This document shows positions 45,393 through 57,606 of a DNA stretch of 64,000 nucleotides, in pieces. Source of the stretch: Pseudofabraea citricarpa (Eukaryota > Ascomycota > Leotiomycetes > Helotiales > Dermateaceae); contig JAPWGK010000001.1 of NCBI GenBank assembly GCA_029641185.1, forward strand, positions 2,554,501 to 2,618,500. Reading direction: 5' to 3'. Both the position numbers and the translations under genes were made by a program. Positions within the stretch are counted from its first letter, which is position 1; each line of letters starts with the position of its first letter. The notes under the pieces are model-generated. The model was given only the letters and a program-made list of their open reading frames with translations. It made no database searches and was not told where the DNA came from.

Positions 45393-48107
45393 CTACCATT
45401 TGCTTGGACCAAAATGTTGACCTTCAGGAATCACAGCTTGGACTGCAGTATCTTGAGCGTCCATCGTGTTCAGACCCACGGTGTTACCCCACCAGACAGG
45501 AGCCTCAATATTGTTCATTGTGAAAGAAAAGAAGATGAACAGTGTGCTCAACGCCAATCCCAAGTCCAGACCAGAACTGGTAAGGTAATTAAGTCTTGAC
45601 CACCATCCGAAGTAACGTTGTCGGATAACCTTCTGGAAGATGAAACCCACGACGCCCCACGACAGGTAATTGAGTGGAGTTGCAGGAGGAATTGCGGCGG
45701 CTCCACCGAAGATTAGAGGTGCCATAAGATACTTGAGTGGGGATTGGGGCCATTTGCGAGCAGCAAAATAGAAGATAACGGGGACAATAGCTCCCAGTCC
45801 AAAGAACCAGAACAAGCCTGAGTAAATCTGTCCAGGCGAGAAGATTCTTTGAGGTCCGATCAAACCCCAAATGACAGATGCCGAGAAGAACACCCTGCCA
45901 GCCGGGCAGGTAAAATGTTGCGGTTGATGTGGGGTGCAGACATCCTTGATATTGTTAAGAGCGAAGTTAATGACTCCCACTTGAATGAAGCAGGACAAAG
46001 TGGTAGCCGCAACTTGTGCTGTAAACATTGTACGCGGAGGGATTTTCATCTGTGCATCTATGTTAGTCTTGTCCTGTTAGAGACCAGGGGTACACTTACG
46101 TAATGTCCGAACTTGAGATCTGATACAAAGCCCAATGCTTGTGACCTATGAACCATTAATTTTTTTTTATCAGATGTGATACTTGTATGCTTACATAGTA
46201 ATGTAACCGTATGTCTTGAAGATCATGAGGGCGAGTGGTCGCCCTGGCTGAATGTAACCGAAAATAAATTCCGTAAGTACATTCAAGCCGATTTGAGTGT
46301 TGGTAATGGCTTGAATGATTCCGATAGGAAGAGCGAAAATACATGAGATGCCCAATGCAAGCGCGAATGCCCACCAGGTGAGATTTGTTGGGAAAGCGAG
46401 AATAGTGATAAGCGAAAGAACGATCATAACCACGAACAATGACATATACCACCAAGTCGGGGCTTCGGTGTACTTGCTCATCAACTTCATGTGAATGTCA
46501 GGCTCTTCCGTCTTACTATTTCGGAACTGGTCCCAAATCTGTTTTCCATGGTTGAGATATGTATAAACGATCAACGAGGCAATTGCTGCGAATGAAAGGC
46601 CATACGATAGAGCGAATGTTGTTGATAGGAAAAGCGGTGAATATGCCTCATATGCAGGCAGATCCAAAGTGAATTGTGGCGTAAGAATTCGGGAAACATT
46701 GTATGAAACACCAGTGTTGTCATAGGTGATACTATCGCTCATAGGTAGAAACTTTGCCCCCCAAACTCCAGTGTAGTGTAGTAATGATGCACCGAAGATG
46801 TAGAAGATCACTAATCCAATAAGAGTATTGGCCATAGCGTGCCATGGCTATCTACAGGTTAGCAGTGGTAGAAAAGATCAGGCTGTTTCAATTTTGACTT
46901 ACCGGGATCAAGGGGCTGCCAACGAACCCAGAGATCTGGGTCCAATCAAGAGTTAATGGAATAAGCGAGAGACCTGTCGAGCCTCCAAACAATTGGTTTA
47001 CGATCACATTATTTGGGGCAAGGAAGGTTGCAAATGCAAACACGCTCAAGAATTGGGCAAGGAACCCTGGAACGAAGTACCACACGAATGAACCAAGACA
47101 GACGTAAGCAAACCATCGATATCGCGGAATGGTTCCACCGAAGATGGTGGGATCTTTGTTGTCTGAGGTTTCGTACATGGCATTCATGAGCGTGACACTG
47201 ACCAGGTTGCTGGGCCAGATCATGGCTGCGGGATATCTACAATAGTCAGGATGAACGAACAGTATAGTATGATCTGTGATAAACTCACACCAAGAATTTA
47301 CGAAGCATGCCAGCGATGCCGTAACCGATCGACTGGGTTGAAATGACAAGCAGAATCTGGAAAACAAGACCAAAGTCCTGTTTGTAGAATGCGATTTGTG
47401 CAAGCAGAATATCAGTAGCGTACGAGGCACTGAAACTGACGCTGGCCATCACCACAACAATTGAATGCTCCTTGATGTTGAATGGGCCTGGGTTGAGTGA
47501 CCACTTTATGCCGAACGTGGTATATTGAGCAGTTGGCATAACCTTCGCCCATCCATGTCCGAGAGGCCAAGCAATGATCTGAGCAATCAAGGCACCAAGT
47601 CCGATTGAAGGTGCACGTAGAGAGAAGAGTGTATTCATGGAAGCGCCGACGAAGACAAGCGACATACCAATGACCCAAGCTCGGATAGTATTGGCGGGTA
47701 GGTCCTCATCATAGTTGTGGACGGCTGCCCGGACCTCAGGATAAGGAGAATCTTCGACTTCCTTTAAAGAGATCTTGTCCTCTTCATCAAATGATTCCGA
47801 GTCGTCGAGGATGGATGATTCTCTCTTGTCGGTTGGGTAATTGGGATCTAAGGCTGTTAGCGAACGCTGTACGACTGATGCTTGGCTATTGCATACCCCA
47901 AAGTGATAGCCTTTGCTTGAGATCAGTGACCGGATCAGAACGTCTGTCCGTCTTCTCGAATCTTGAAGTTACAGTTCCTGATTGCACTTCTCGACTGCTG
48001 ACCTCGACGTCTTCCATCTTCGGACTCCAGTCTTTATCATCCTCCATACTCGGATTAATTTTTCGTGTCTCGTCGGTACCAGCCGACTCGGTGCGTTGAA
48101 GGGCCAT
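45393..48107 (-). CDS. OPT-family oligopeptide transporter
   Basis: Predicted 821 residues in six exons: 48107-47897, 47853-47289, 47236-46903, 46847-46195, 46145-46100 (46 nt), 46049-45393. All phases agree, and joins restore family sequence (FLV|YPAAMIWP, PLIP|PWHAMANTLIG, YITM|SQALGFVSDLKFGHY|MKIPPR). Signatures: NPGPFNIKEH of the OPT family, YPAAMIWPSNLV, and SDLKFGHYMKIPPRTMF near the C-terminus. About 12-16 hydrophobic segments; the acidic N-terminal ~110 residues are cytosolic. OPT proteins import small peptides, some glutathione or metal chelates, by proton symport at the plasma membrane; substrate unknown here. The nicotianamine synthase 5 kb away is suggestive, because some plant OPT/YSL members move metal-nicotianamine, but this is only a neighbourhood hint. 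Start ATG 48107 begins MALQRTESAGTDE. Confidence 0.95.
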
Positions 48108-49191
48108 AGTAAACAAAGGACCCAAGGACACGGAGATCGATCAACGGTCTGAAGAGCGAATTTCACAAAGCATGGTGGATATATAACACAAGGAATTGGG
48201 GGCTGAAAAGCTCATGGTTCACTGAGAAGGCGTGATCACCATGGGTCGATCCCAGACTAACCTGAAGCACAAGGCTTGAATGCAAAGGCTCGAGTTCAGA
48301 TAAGAACAACGCTCCGGATTCGCCTGAGGCTTAATGGCGACATCATCATGTGGAGGGCCACCAAGCTTCCGACAGGCCTTTCCAGCTTTCTCCATCTCGA
48401 ACTCGAGTCGGGCAAGCGAGTACACATGCGCCTCCATGCTATAGAGGCGACGTTATCCTTGTGTCAAAGGGCCTGGAAAGAGCAATAACCGAGAAGACAC
48501 CATTCGCAGCGCTTGCGATTGGACCTGAGCAGATCTCCATTTGAGATCTGGCGCTGGGAAGATAAGGATGTAAAACCAGAGAGTCCATGCAAATGCGCTC
48601 GAAACACAACTGCGGCGCAGAGGAGAAGATGTCTTTCATGCACAAAGATAAGACACAGACCATACAGTAGAAACGAAACAAGCTATGATTGCTTGTTTGC
48701 CTCCGATAAGCCTTTTCTCGCCAGGAGAAGGACTCTGGCTGCAGAGTCGAAGAGACATGAGTGGCGGTCGCACTTGCTTTGAGCCCCCAACACACGAAAC
48801 GAGACATTATTTTAAGGAAAAGGCGCTCAGACAGGATCGTCGCTGTCAAGCACTACACAAGACAAGAATCGAGATCCAGCCGAAAGTGTGTTTTCTGTAC
48901 GTACTTGCCGATGAACCGATGCCGAAGACAACTGCCAGGCGTGGGGTTTATGTGCCGAAGGATGAAGACTGAGTGAGTTGTTTGTTGTTGAGTGTTGTAA
49001 GTGTGAAGGGGAAGAAGAGCAGAAACGAGGAGAGACGAGGACGAGGACATGAAGCGAGGATGAGCCCCAGTCCGTACTAGTCCCAACCGGCTCTAGACCC
49101 AAACCTAATTTCTTCCTCTCTTGCTGTACTCGTAGCACCCGCATGGAACCACTCAGACGCAGCAGACCGTCCACAACATGGTACCCGAACA
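48108..49191. promoter_or_regulatory. Divergent intergenic, OPT and ketoacyl synthase genes
   Basis: 1.08 kb between opposite start codons. Contains several small ORFs on both strands with no protein character. Probably both promoters and 5' UTRs; no clear TATA box seen. Confidence 0.5.
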
Positions 49192-50583
49192 ATGCGACGT
49201 GTGGTAGTGACAGGACTCGGTGCCATTACCCCCCTCGGTGTGGGCATCCGACGAACCTGGGCTCGTCTTTTGGCCAGCGAATGTGGCATTGTCAGTGTTG
49301 CAAACCTCGAGCCCAAGTCGCGATGGCATGAACTTCCCAGCACGGTTGCAGGAACAGTCCCGCAAGGCAGCAAAGACGAGGGCAAATGGCAAGCTTCGGA
49401 CTGGCTAGAGAAGGGCGATGAACGACGCATGGCCAAATTCACACAATACGCCATTGCCGCGACCGAGATGGCATTGGACGATGCGGGATGGAGACCAAGA
49501 ACGCAGGAGGAGTTAGAGATGACGGGTATCTGCCTGGGTAGTGGAATTGGGAACTTCGAAGAGGTTTACAATACCAGCGTCGCCTATGAAAAAGGAGTGA
49601 GCAATTTGGGAACTCTTACACGCGATCGATTTGCTGAGATTTGAGCATAGGGTTATAAGAAGGTCTCTCCACTATTTGTGCCCAAGCTTTTGATCAACCT
49701 GGCGGCTGGACACATTTCGATCAAGTATGGTTTACAAGGTCCGAACCATGCAGTCACAACGGCCTGTACGACAGGTGCACACTCCATTGGCGATGCTTCT
49801 CGCTTTATTGCACATGGGGATGCCGATGTTATGATAGCCGGCGGATCTGAGTCTTGTATTCACCCATTGGCACTCGCTGGATTTGCAAGATCTCGATCCC
49901 TGGTAACCGAATACAACAACGACCCTTCTGCAGCTTCGCGTCCCTTCGACCGAGATCGATCTGGGTTTGTGATTGCTGAAGGTGCTGGCGTGGTAGTCTT
50001 GGAAGAGCTAGAACATGCCAAAGCTCGAGGCGCAGAGATCTATGCCGAGGTTCGAGGATACGGATGTAGTGGAGATGCGCATCATGTAACAGCTCCTCGA
50101 GAAGATGGTGCAGGTGCTCTGTTGGCTATGAAGAAAGCATTGAAGAATGCAGGATTCCGCCCAGCAGAGGTTGACTATATTAATGCCCACGCCACAAGTA
50201 CACCACTTGGAGATGCTGCTGAAAATGCAGCTATCACCACGCTGATGCTTGGTAGTGAGGGAGTTTCTGCACCGCGAGACATCTCAGTGAGCAGCACCAA
50301 AGGTGCGATAGGTCACCTACTTGGGGCTGCAGGAGCCATTGAAGCTATATTTTCAATCTTGGCTGTGAAAGAGGTATGTACATATTGTACATGTATGCAT
50401 TTATTTACTAACACGTTTTAGAACGCCCTGCCACCAACCTTGAATCTACATGCATTAGAAGAAAAGTTCAATTGCAACTATGTGCCTCTGCAGGCCCAAG
50501 AAAAGGCAGTCAATGTTGCTATATCAAACAGTTTCGGATTTGGAGGCACAAATGCTTCTTTAGTCTTTTCCAAATATAAATGA
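49192..50583 (+). CDS. cem1: Beta-ketoacyl-ACP synthase, mitochondrial FAS II type
   Basis: Condensing enzyme (KAS II/Cem1 type) elongating acyl-ACP with malonyl-ACP; in fungi this stand-alone form serves mitochondrial type II fatty acid synthesis and lipoate supply. 429 residues, spliced 49192-49596, 49651-50373, 50422-50583. Intron 1 (donor GTGAGC after EKG) restores [17 protein letters not shown]. Catalytic triad intact: Cys about 174 in [14 protein letters not shown], His about 315 in [14 protein letters not shown], His about 357 in [15 protein letters not shown], plus the C-terminal [15 protein letters not shown]. The protein starts [16 protein letters not shown], right at the catalytic fold, so there is no obvious cleavable presequence; an alternative upstream start or internal targeting signal may exist. 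The gene symbol follows the yeast name by family resemblance. Confidence 0.93.
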
Positions 50584-53293
50584 GGGCAGAGCGTCTCTAC
50601 CTCGGTCTTGATCCCCACATCGACTATCTCTCTGTCCTGTTGGATATCTTTGTGCTTCGTTTCCCGTCACCGACTTAGCCATGCTTGCATTATTTACCAT
50701 GTGTCCAACTTTCAGGCTCCTACTGTGAAGTTCTGAGACATGAATTTGATTTGTCCAGACTGCCACGATTCGGTGCGATTATTGCGAAGTAAAGACGACA
50801 CAATCATAGATAATGATGAGGCGGTGCTTCGACAACTCGCCATAGCGAGTTAACGTTTGGCTAGACAGGTTTCTCTCGAAACTGACTGTGTATGGCCCTA
50901 GACGAGAATGCTGTGGTACATGATAACCAATGCAGCCATCGTGCAGGACGTTTTGTATTTCGGATTCACGGATCATATCGACTACCGGTCCGTGTGATAG
51001 CCTAACGCCTAAAGTCATCCTTGCCCGATAGCTTGCAAATGTGACATGACAAAAATCATAAATTCTGCGTTAAGTGACCTGGCCAAGTGATATATCCCAC
51101 TGTTGATGAACCGAGCAATCACATGCCTCATATTCCACCAACGAACGACAGCACTTGTGTAGTACCAGTAGTCAAAGAATAAATGTTAGTCTTGCATAGA
51201 AATTTATCTCAATAATAATATCTATCGACTAATCGCATCTGCGTATTTATGTCGGCCGAAACTTTTCAGATTACATGAAAACCTGGAGGTAAATAGGGAA
51301 AATCAACGTTTCTCATTCACGTGAGTGTCCATAAGATTTGCACATTTGATTGATTACTCGCGGGTCAGCAGCTTCCATACTATGTTATTTACTTACCAGT
51401 AAATCGACTGCAGAATCCTGTAAGAGAAAATCAAGCCAATCTTAGTATGTGTTCACGTGACAGTATCGCATACGTCTTTCGATTTTGTGGATACACTACC
51501 TGCATGACAGCAACTAAAACCTCATTGTGTTATTTTGTGAGGCGCTTACAGTTTCAAAAGGTACCCCTCAATCAGCTCATGCACGATCTGCTAACAGAAA
51601 CTCAACAGGTTATTCGAACTTGCCCGGCCAGCCAACCAAGTCCCAAAATATCCGGCTCCTTCATAGCCCTGTGTTGTGATAGATAGCATATGCGGGCAAG
51701 AGCCATTTTCGATTGGCGCCTATCGACGTAAGAAGACTCGATTACAGGCTGATGATGGCAATTGGACCCATTGCAGCCCAATATATCACAATCCAATGCC
51801 GCCTCGTCTCCGCCTTCCCTTGTGGCAAGTGACAAACTGCGCCGGCCTCCATTTGAAAACAGGTTGAGGCGCAGGTTTCTAGCCGCTGGCCATGAACTAA
51901 AGGGCTCTGGGTCATTCTATACAGTTACGAGAAACGATATTATTACTACTGCTATGCTTTCTTGCATGTATATCGTGGAGCTATTTGATTTCGTTCGACG
52001 TCATGGCGGCACAAACCCTAGTCCTGCTTTCAAAGTTGGGCAACAGAGGATCAATGGCCTCGGAATACCCCCACGAACTATGTTCCGATGCCCTCAGCAC
52101 AATCTGGATCTGCGACATGTGGCATGTGTTGGCTCTGCCACATCCCGAAGCCGGCCTGATAGGCGATGGCTTCAGCTCTGGCATGGCTCGTGGTATGTCG
52201 GCTATCGACCAGACACGACCAGACACGACCAGACTCGACCAGAGTGTGTAGGGTTCTGATGCGATTTGTGTTGCTCTCTGGTGGATGGCCAGTGCAAGTC
52301 TCCGGGCGGGATACGCGTCGCCTAGTAACGAGCGACTATAGGTTTGGCACCCGGCCTTGTTATACGAAGCACAGCATCGGCCACCCGACGCAAGACGGCA
52401 ACTGCGGGTAAATCTGGGGTGGATGGTCTTTCGAACAAATGCAATACTCAATCCAAAGAACATGGGCATGGCCGGGAGCCAATGCAAGCTCCCTCCCTGG
52501 AGCAGGTCAAATAACGTCAAGCCTGCAAATTTGATCTCCAGGTACGAAGTCCGGCGAAATGAAGACGCAAGCACATACCGTACATACTCACACATACTGT
52601 ACTGCCAACGCTCGGAACAGGGCGGGCACCCTCCAACCTTAATCTTCATCACTTTACTTGGCTTTCCTCCTCCAGACTCCAAAGCAACACACGTGACTTC
52701 CCGATGTCGGGTCTCCCGCGTCGCGCGTCTATTAAAAAGCCATCAACAAGGATCCACCAGGAATTTGTGGACAATCCCATTTCCATCTCGAGCTGCTGCT
52801 GTCTTGGGTGCCAATCTTTCTTGGGCTCCGGCGGTATGATCCACCCTGCAACACGTCAACACCCTTGGCCGGATACCTGGATGGCTACTGTCCGCAGCTT
52901 CTACAGATACAAATCCCCAAAGAACTGAAAGGCTCCAAGATGGCCTCGACATCTCATACACCCTTTTAAACTGGATTCCATGCTTCGGTAGCTTTGTACG
53001 ACACGTGAGTAAGGCATGGCGAGCAGCCGGCTTCTTTCATATCAAAATGGTCACCTAGTACTTCCCCAGAGCATGCCTCGAAGCCGTGGCACAGTAGTAC
53101 AATAAACTCTGGAGACAACCAGGATGCCCTGCATGCAGACACGTTACATATGCAAGTCAAGCAAAAAACAATCTCGTGCATATTTGAGTTGGCATAATAG
53201 TTCGCATCCCGACGACTTTTTTCAGGTTCATCCTTTTAAGTATCTTGGCCTCGATTTCACATCTCGTTAACATCACATATCAACACGCTCAAG
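50584..53293. other. Intergenic, 2.7 kb upstream of nicotianamine synthase
   Basis: No supported gene. A 233-codon minus ORF at 51981-52682 lies here but has no motif and overlaps other open frames (see rejected list). A decamer repeat CGACCAGACA occurs at 52206-52243. The final 200 bp before the NAS start contain CAAATTCT/TTTTAAGT-type AT-rich elements and TCACATCTCG; probable promoter. Confidence 0.5.
52206..52243. repeat. CGACCAGACA decamer repeat
   Basis: About 3.7 tandem copies with one A-to-T change (CGACCAGACTCGACCAGAG), inside non-coding sequence upstream of the nicotianamine synthase gene. Confidence 0.85.
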
Positions 53294-54502
53294 ATGGGTT
53301 CCGTTCGCCAGTTCTTTCAGTCTCTCAACATGTTCAGTGGTGTTGCTCCACCTGTCATCGTTGAGAAGGATCGGTACTCGCCAAAGATGGGGAGTTCCAG
53401 TGCCCAAGCAGAAGAGTATGTTGTGGACATCTTGAGCATATACGAAGAGTTATCTGCGAGGTCAGACTTATCGCCATGCGAGACCGTCAATACGCTCTTT
53501 GGCAGATTGGTAAATAATTGCATACAAACACTGCCCAACGCCATTACACAGGAGGTATTTCAGGTTTCCGTTATGTTGCGTCGCCTGACCTATGCTGACA
53601 GATGCTAGATTTTGCACGACCCCCGGATACTTAAAATTCTTTCCCCACTACGCGTGATTTGTGCTACGGCTGAATGCCACCTGGAGTCTTACTGGGCGGA
53701 TAAAATCAACTCTTCTGAGGATGGTTAGTGCCTTTGCATGTAATCGATATTTACTTTACTGACTTGCCCTAGTATACACAGCTCTCACCAACTTCCCTTA
53801 TTATGGGAATTATGTGGATCTGACGCGCATGGAGCTTGCTGCTCTCTATTCTATTGAACCAACAACACCACGCCGGATAGCATTCATTGGTTCTGGTCCA
53901 CTACCTCTGACTTCAATGTGTCTCTGTCTCCAACTCGAGAACAATGCCCGGTCATATAAGCCATCTCCTATGCTTATTTCTCCTCCACCTTCTCCATCTC
54001 CGTCAGATGATGAGAGAGGCACTGTCGTTGTCAACATTGATCGAAACCAAGAGGCAATCACGCAATCAAGTGCTCTCTGCTCAAACCTGGGTCAAAGGTT
54101 TCGAGGCATGGAGTTCTCGTGTGAAGAGGCTGGTACTACGGAGACTGACTTGAGAGACTTTGATGTGGTTTATCTAGCAGCTCTAGTAGGAATGACGAAC
54201 GAAGAGAAGCAGGCAATCTTGGTCGGCATTGTGGAGAGAATGAGTGTGGGTAGCCTGTTAGTAATACGTACAGCGCACAGTCTGAGAACACTTCTTTACC
54301 CGGTAAGCCTTTACTATATGTTTTACCACACTGATGAACAATTTCACTAATACGAGGGGCGTGATAGGAGTTTGATATGACTACCGAGGCTGTATTGGCA
54401 TGTTTGGATATCGAGGTCGTGGTTCACCCGTATAACCACGTTGTAAATTCTATCATCGTTGGCAGAGTCAAGTCGAGAGCTGGCGAGGAATTACGCATCT
54501 AA
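53294..54502 (+). CDS. Nicotianamine synthase
   Basis: Joins three S-adenosylmethionine molecules into nicotianamine, a metal chelator (Fe, Zn, Ni, Cu). Predicted 346 residues, spliced 53294-53554, 53609-53723, 53773-54302, 54368-54502. An alternative donor five codons later (53570) is possible for intron 1. Joins are supported by family sequence: ILHDPRILKILSPLRV, the SED-to-VYTALTNFPYYGNYVDLTR junction, RIAFIGSGPLPLTS, and VVVNIDRN as the SAM-binding Rossmann core. The C-terminus ends VVVHPYNHVVNSIIVGRVKS. The insert ISPPPSPSPSDDERGTV within the Rossmann region is unusual. Fungal NAS genes are known but scattered; the role is expected to be metal homeostasis in the cytosol. The OPT transporter about 5 kb upstream could conceivably handle the product. 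Confidence 0.9.
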
Positions 54503-55701
54503 TTCATGCATCTTTTCTATTTGCGCTCGCTCTCGCACTTGCATGTAATGGGTTTTTTATTTTTGTTCGGATAGCATTCATTTAAAATACATGTTTGTAC
54601 CTTATTCGTAGGTCTACCTACGTGATGGCTGATGCATTAAATGGTCAAGTTGGCTGAAGAAGAAAGTTATATGAGATTATTGATTACTTACTTTTGACGT
54701 CTAGGCTTGTTCGACTTCGCTAACTGGTTAGACTTACTATATCTTAGCATCCGAATAACTTTCTTCTCGCGTCGCGCCACATGAAGAAAGGCGTAGGGAT
54801 TTTTGGCAAGATTCAAATCCTCAACAGCATGTCCAGACACACCTTCGCTTCACTGCTCGATTCTCATACTCCAGCCCCTCGCAATCATTCGTCAAAACAA
54901 AAGGGGGAAATGGGGGAAGCACGAGAAACTTCTACGAGGTGGTCAGAAAGACTTTTGTGGTGGTTACCAACCTGCTCGCGTAATCAAGGACGTCCGGCCC
55001 CCATGCAAGCGACGTCAGGGATGACGGCTATTGAGGTCAGTGGTTCTAGTTGATATTTGTATTAGAGGGCGGCTTAACTACTCATCTTCAAACAGATAAA
55101 GGTAGATCTGATGAGATTGATAAGTTGGAAATGTTTTCTTTTTTGGGCGTATTTTCGATGCTTGCTCTACTTGGCCCCATTTTTACTATTTCCGCCTTTC
55201 TCGCCTTTGTTTATAAAGACGCAATCGAAGTTCTCTTGTGCTATCTCCTTGTTTTGTCTCTTTTACAGAAAACAATAAATGGATACAGCTATCAATTTAT
55301 GCAACTCTGGGGATTGGAATTTCTTTCTTCCTTTCTCGTTCTCTTTCTCTGTGCCTTTCCTGATTTTATTAAAGAAATCGAGCCCCCCACAGCAGGTCTT
55401 TTGAAAAGGCTTTCAACAAAAGGGTCTCTGCAGCTATTTGAGCCGTGTTCTTACGGAGGTAAAATTTCCTTATTCTTCCTTAGGTATCTAACAGCTGGTG
55501 AATATCCTGGGCTAGGCTTGTGACTGCGTATGCTAAGTTTGCTTACAATGGTGAATGTGCAGCTTTCATATAAATTCTCCTGTGCGCACTGGACTTTGTC
55601 TTCTTCTTTCCAACCTCAACACATAACCAGCAGCCTATCCAACACTCTACATATTCTATTCACCTATTCTTGATATCGTAATATCCACCCCCACGCTCAA
55701 G
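54503..55701. other. Intergenic, 1.2 kb, holding a doubtful ORF
   Basis: Between NAS and the first BTB gene. Contains the possible two-exon or membrane ORF described separately; the remaining ~200 bp before 55702 should be the promoter of BTB gene A. Otherwise nothing. Confidence 0.5.
54781..55523 (+). CDS. Possible small membrane protein, model uncertain
   Basis: Two readings compete. (1) A continuous frame ending at 55523 holds three to four hydrophobic stretches, e.g. FSFLGVFSMLALLGPIFTIS and LEFLSSFLVLFLCAF, followed by FIKEIEPPTAGLLKRL; it lacks a good ATG (55050 is TTG). (2) A spliced gene, 54781-55035 plus 55096-55278, uses donor GTCAGT, a CTTAACT branch site and acceptor CAAACAG, giving 145 residues (MKKGVGIFGK ... 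FCLFYRKQ). The intron signals are good, but phase 0 does not lead into the hydrophobic frame. No family recognised. Either could be chance. Confidence 0.2.
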
Positions 55702-56596
55702 ATGAAGCTCCACAAGAGTAAGAGCGACATGAGCAGAAGGCACAATAAAGAAATCGCAGACTTTTTGAAGGCGGAAGAGGAAAAGGTAAAGCATGGCATG
55801 CTCCGTGGATGGGAGGGATTCGGCAGGTAAGCTTCGTCATGGATCATCATAACCATCATGGAAAAGTTGCACTAACAATCTCAGCACCATTATAGGTGGA
55901 ATGGTGAAAGTGCATGTTGGCCCCAAGCAGAAATACATCGATGACAGGAGGAAAGTCTTCAACTTCGAGAAAAAGATGCTTTGCGCCAGGGTTCCTTACT
56001 TTAACGAAATTTTCAACGATCCTTCGAAGGGTTTCCCCAACTACGAGACCATGCTTCCTGGCATCGATCCTACAGTCTTCGAAGTACTGGCCCATTGGAT
56101 TCACACCGACAAGATAAAGGTAGATGGGGGTGCAGAGAACTTCTTCAAGACAGTGAAAGGCCACGAGCTGTACATCCTAGGCTACGAGATGAAGTTGCCA
56201 AGGTTCTTGGACGCAGTCCTCAGCCTAAGCATTGAGACATTTCGGAAGAATGACATGTTCAGTTCCTCTGACATGGCATTTGCCATTTACGGGGATCACC
56301 GAAACGACTGTTATTTGAAGACCTACTTCGCTCAAGAGATGGCCTACATCAAATACGGACTGCCCTCTGGAGATTCTTCTTCTCATGACCCAATAGCCGT
56401 ATATGAGTCCATAATGCGTGTGTTGTGGAGACTTGAAGTTGCATACGACGGATGGGTTAAGAAGTATAGAGGCAGGTTGTCTGAGATCCCGGATCCACGC
56501 AGATTTCCGCCATGCTACTTTCACCACCATGCTAAGGACCAGCCCTGTCACGTCAGAACTCTCGCAGAGATTGCAGAGGATGAGGCATCGTCATAG
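55702..56596 (+). CDS. BTB/POZ domain protein A (tandem array)
   Basis: 278 residues, spliced 55702-55826 and 55885-56596 with a phase-2 intron just before the BTB domain. The N-terminal head is short and charged (MKLHKSKSDMSRRHNKEIAD). The BTB fold then begins at VKVHVGPKQKYIDDRRKVFN, with the conserved KKMLCARVPYFNEIF and DPTVFEVLAHWIHTDKI, followed by a helical region. The C-terminus has DPRRFPPCYFHHHAKDQPC, a C-x2-H-x-H-x5-C module at 56513-56548. BTB domains mediate dimerisation and often Cul3 E3-ligase adaptor function; fungal BTB-only proteins are numerous and largely uncharacterised. First of four related genes in the same orientation. Its BTB core is the most diverged of the set. Confidence 0.85.
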
Positions 56597-57606
56597 CCTG
56601 AGCAGAGCAAGGCTTGAGAGAAACTTAGACAACACTTGACCATGGCCGCTGATGGCTGCGATGTATTGGGAAGCAAACTTGCAGATGATGGCAGGGTTAT
56701 TGGCGTTGTATTCTCTGTCCGTGATCAGAGAGATTGAGCTACTGCAAGTCTCAATCATCATGTTTTTAGTGTTATTCTTGGAACATCTGTATATTAGCAC
56801 CTACCTTTTGACTTTGCAGAGAATCCCGTGCCTTTGGATGGCTTTGAACCTCCAAAGAAACCCTTGTGATAAAAAATCGCTACACTAAAATCGGGCCGTT
56901 TTAAAATCGCATGTTTGAGTGTATATTTGGAGACATTGGTTCCTTGGAAGAAATTTCTTCGGCTCTTAGAAGGAACCCCGGAAGCCACCTTCTACTCAAA
57001 ATTTTAAATGCACTGTAGGAGAATATCTGAAATTTATCTACTTCTTTCCTTTTCTCTTCTTGAAGCATGTGTTGAGAGAAAGAGAAACGAGGAAGAGCTT
57101 CAAGTTTCTATAGGGCTACCTAGACACGAGTAGTAACCAGACAAAGAATATTTTGCCGGTACTGCTGCAAAAACCGTCTTTGTTGTGAGCTTAAATCTCC
57201 ATTCACGAGATTCCATGCTTTCTGAATTGAAATCATGCTACCGCGTTCCTATTTGTATAGACTTACTACCGCTATCACTTGAACCTTGTATCAAATTCAT
57301 CAAATAATGGTCATATTAATTGTAATGGTCGAACATCTCCCTTATACTCATCATCATTCTCATCAGCTGTATGTGAGGGTAGACATAGAACGAACCTACT
57401 AGCGTGTCTAGATCTTTAGTTAAGCGACGCGCGACGTTCGATGCCTCATTTGCAACTTCCACTTTTACCACAGCACGCGAACCAACGCGCGAGGAGTCTG
57501 TAGACTCTCAACACAGCTGCGACGAAGTTTTTGTAAGTTCTTAGTTTGTGCTTATATTCTACCGCAACAGATAGACTGACATTCTGAAGCAAGAAGCTGC
57601 GAAAAG
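56597..57606. other. Intergenic, 1.0 kb
   Basis: AT-rich spacer between BTB genes A and B; only short ORFs. Promoter of B near its 3' end. Nothing else seen. Confidence 0.5.

Noticed and set aside
51981..52682. 233-codon ORF on the minus strand upstream of nicotianamine synthase
   Set aside because: No domain or motif, mixed composition, overlapped by equally open plus-strand frames, and no start context; consistent with chance in moderately GC-rich DNA.
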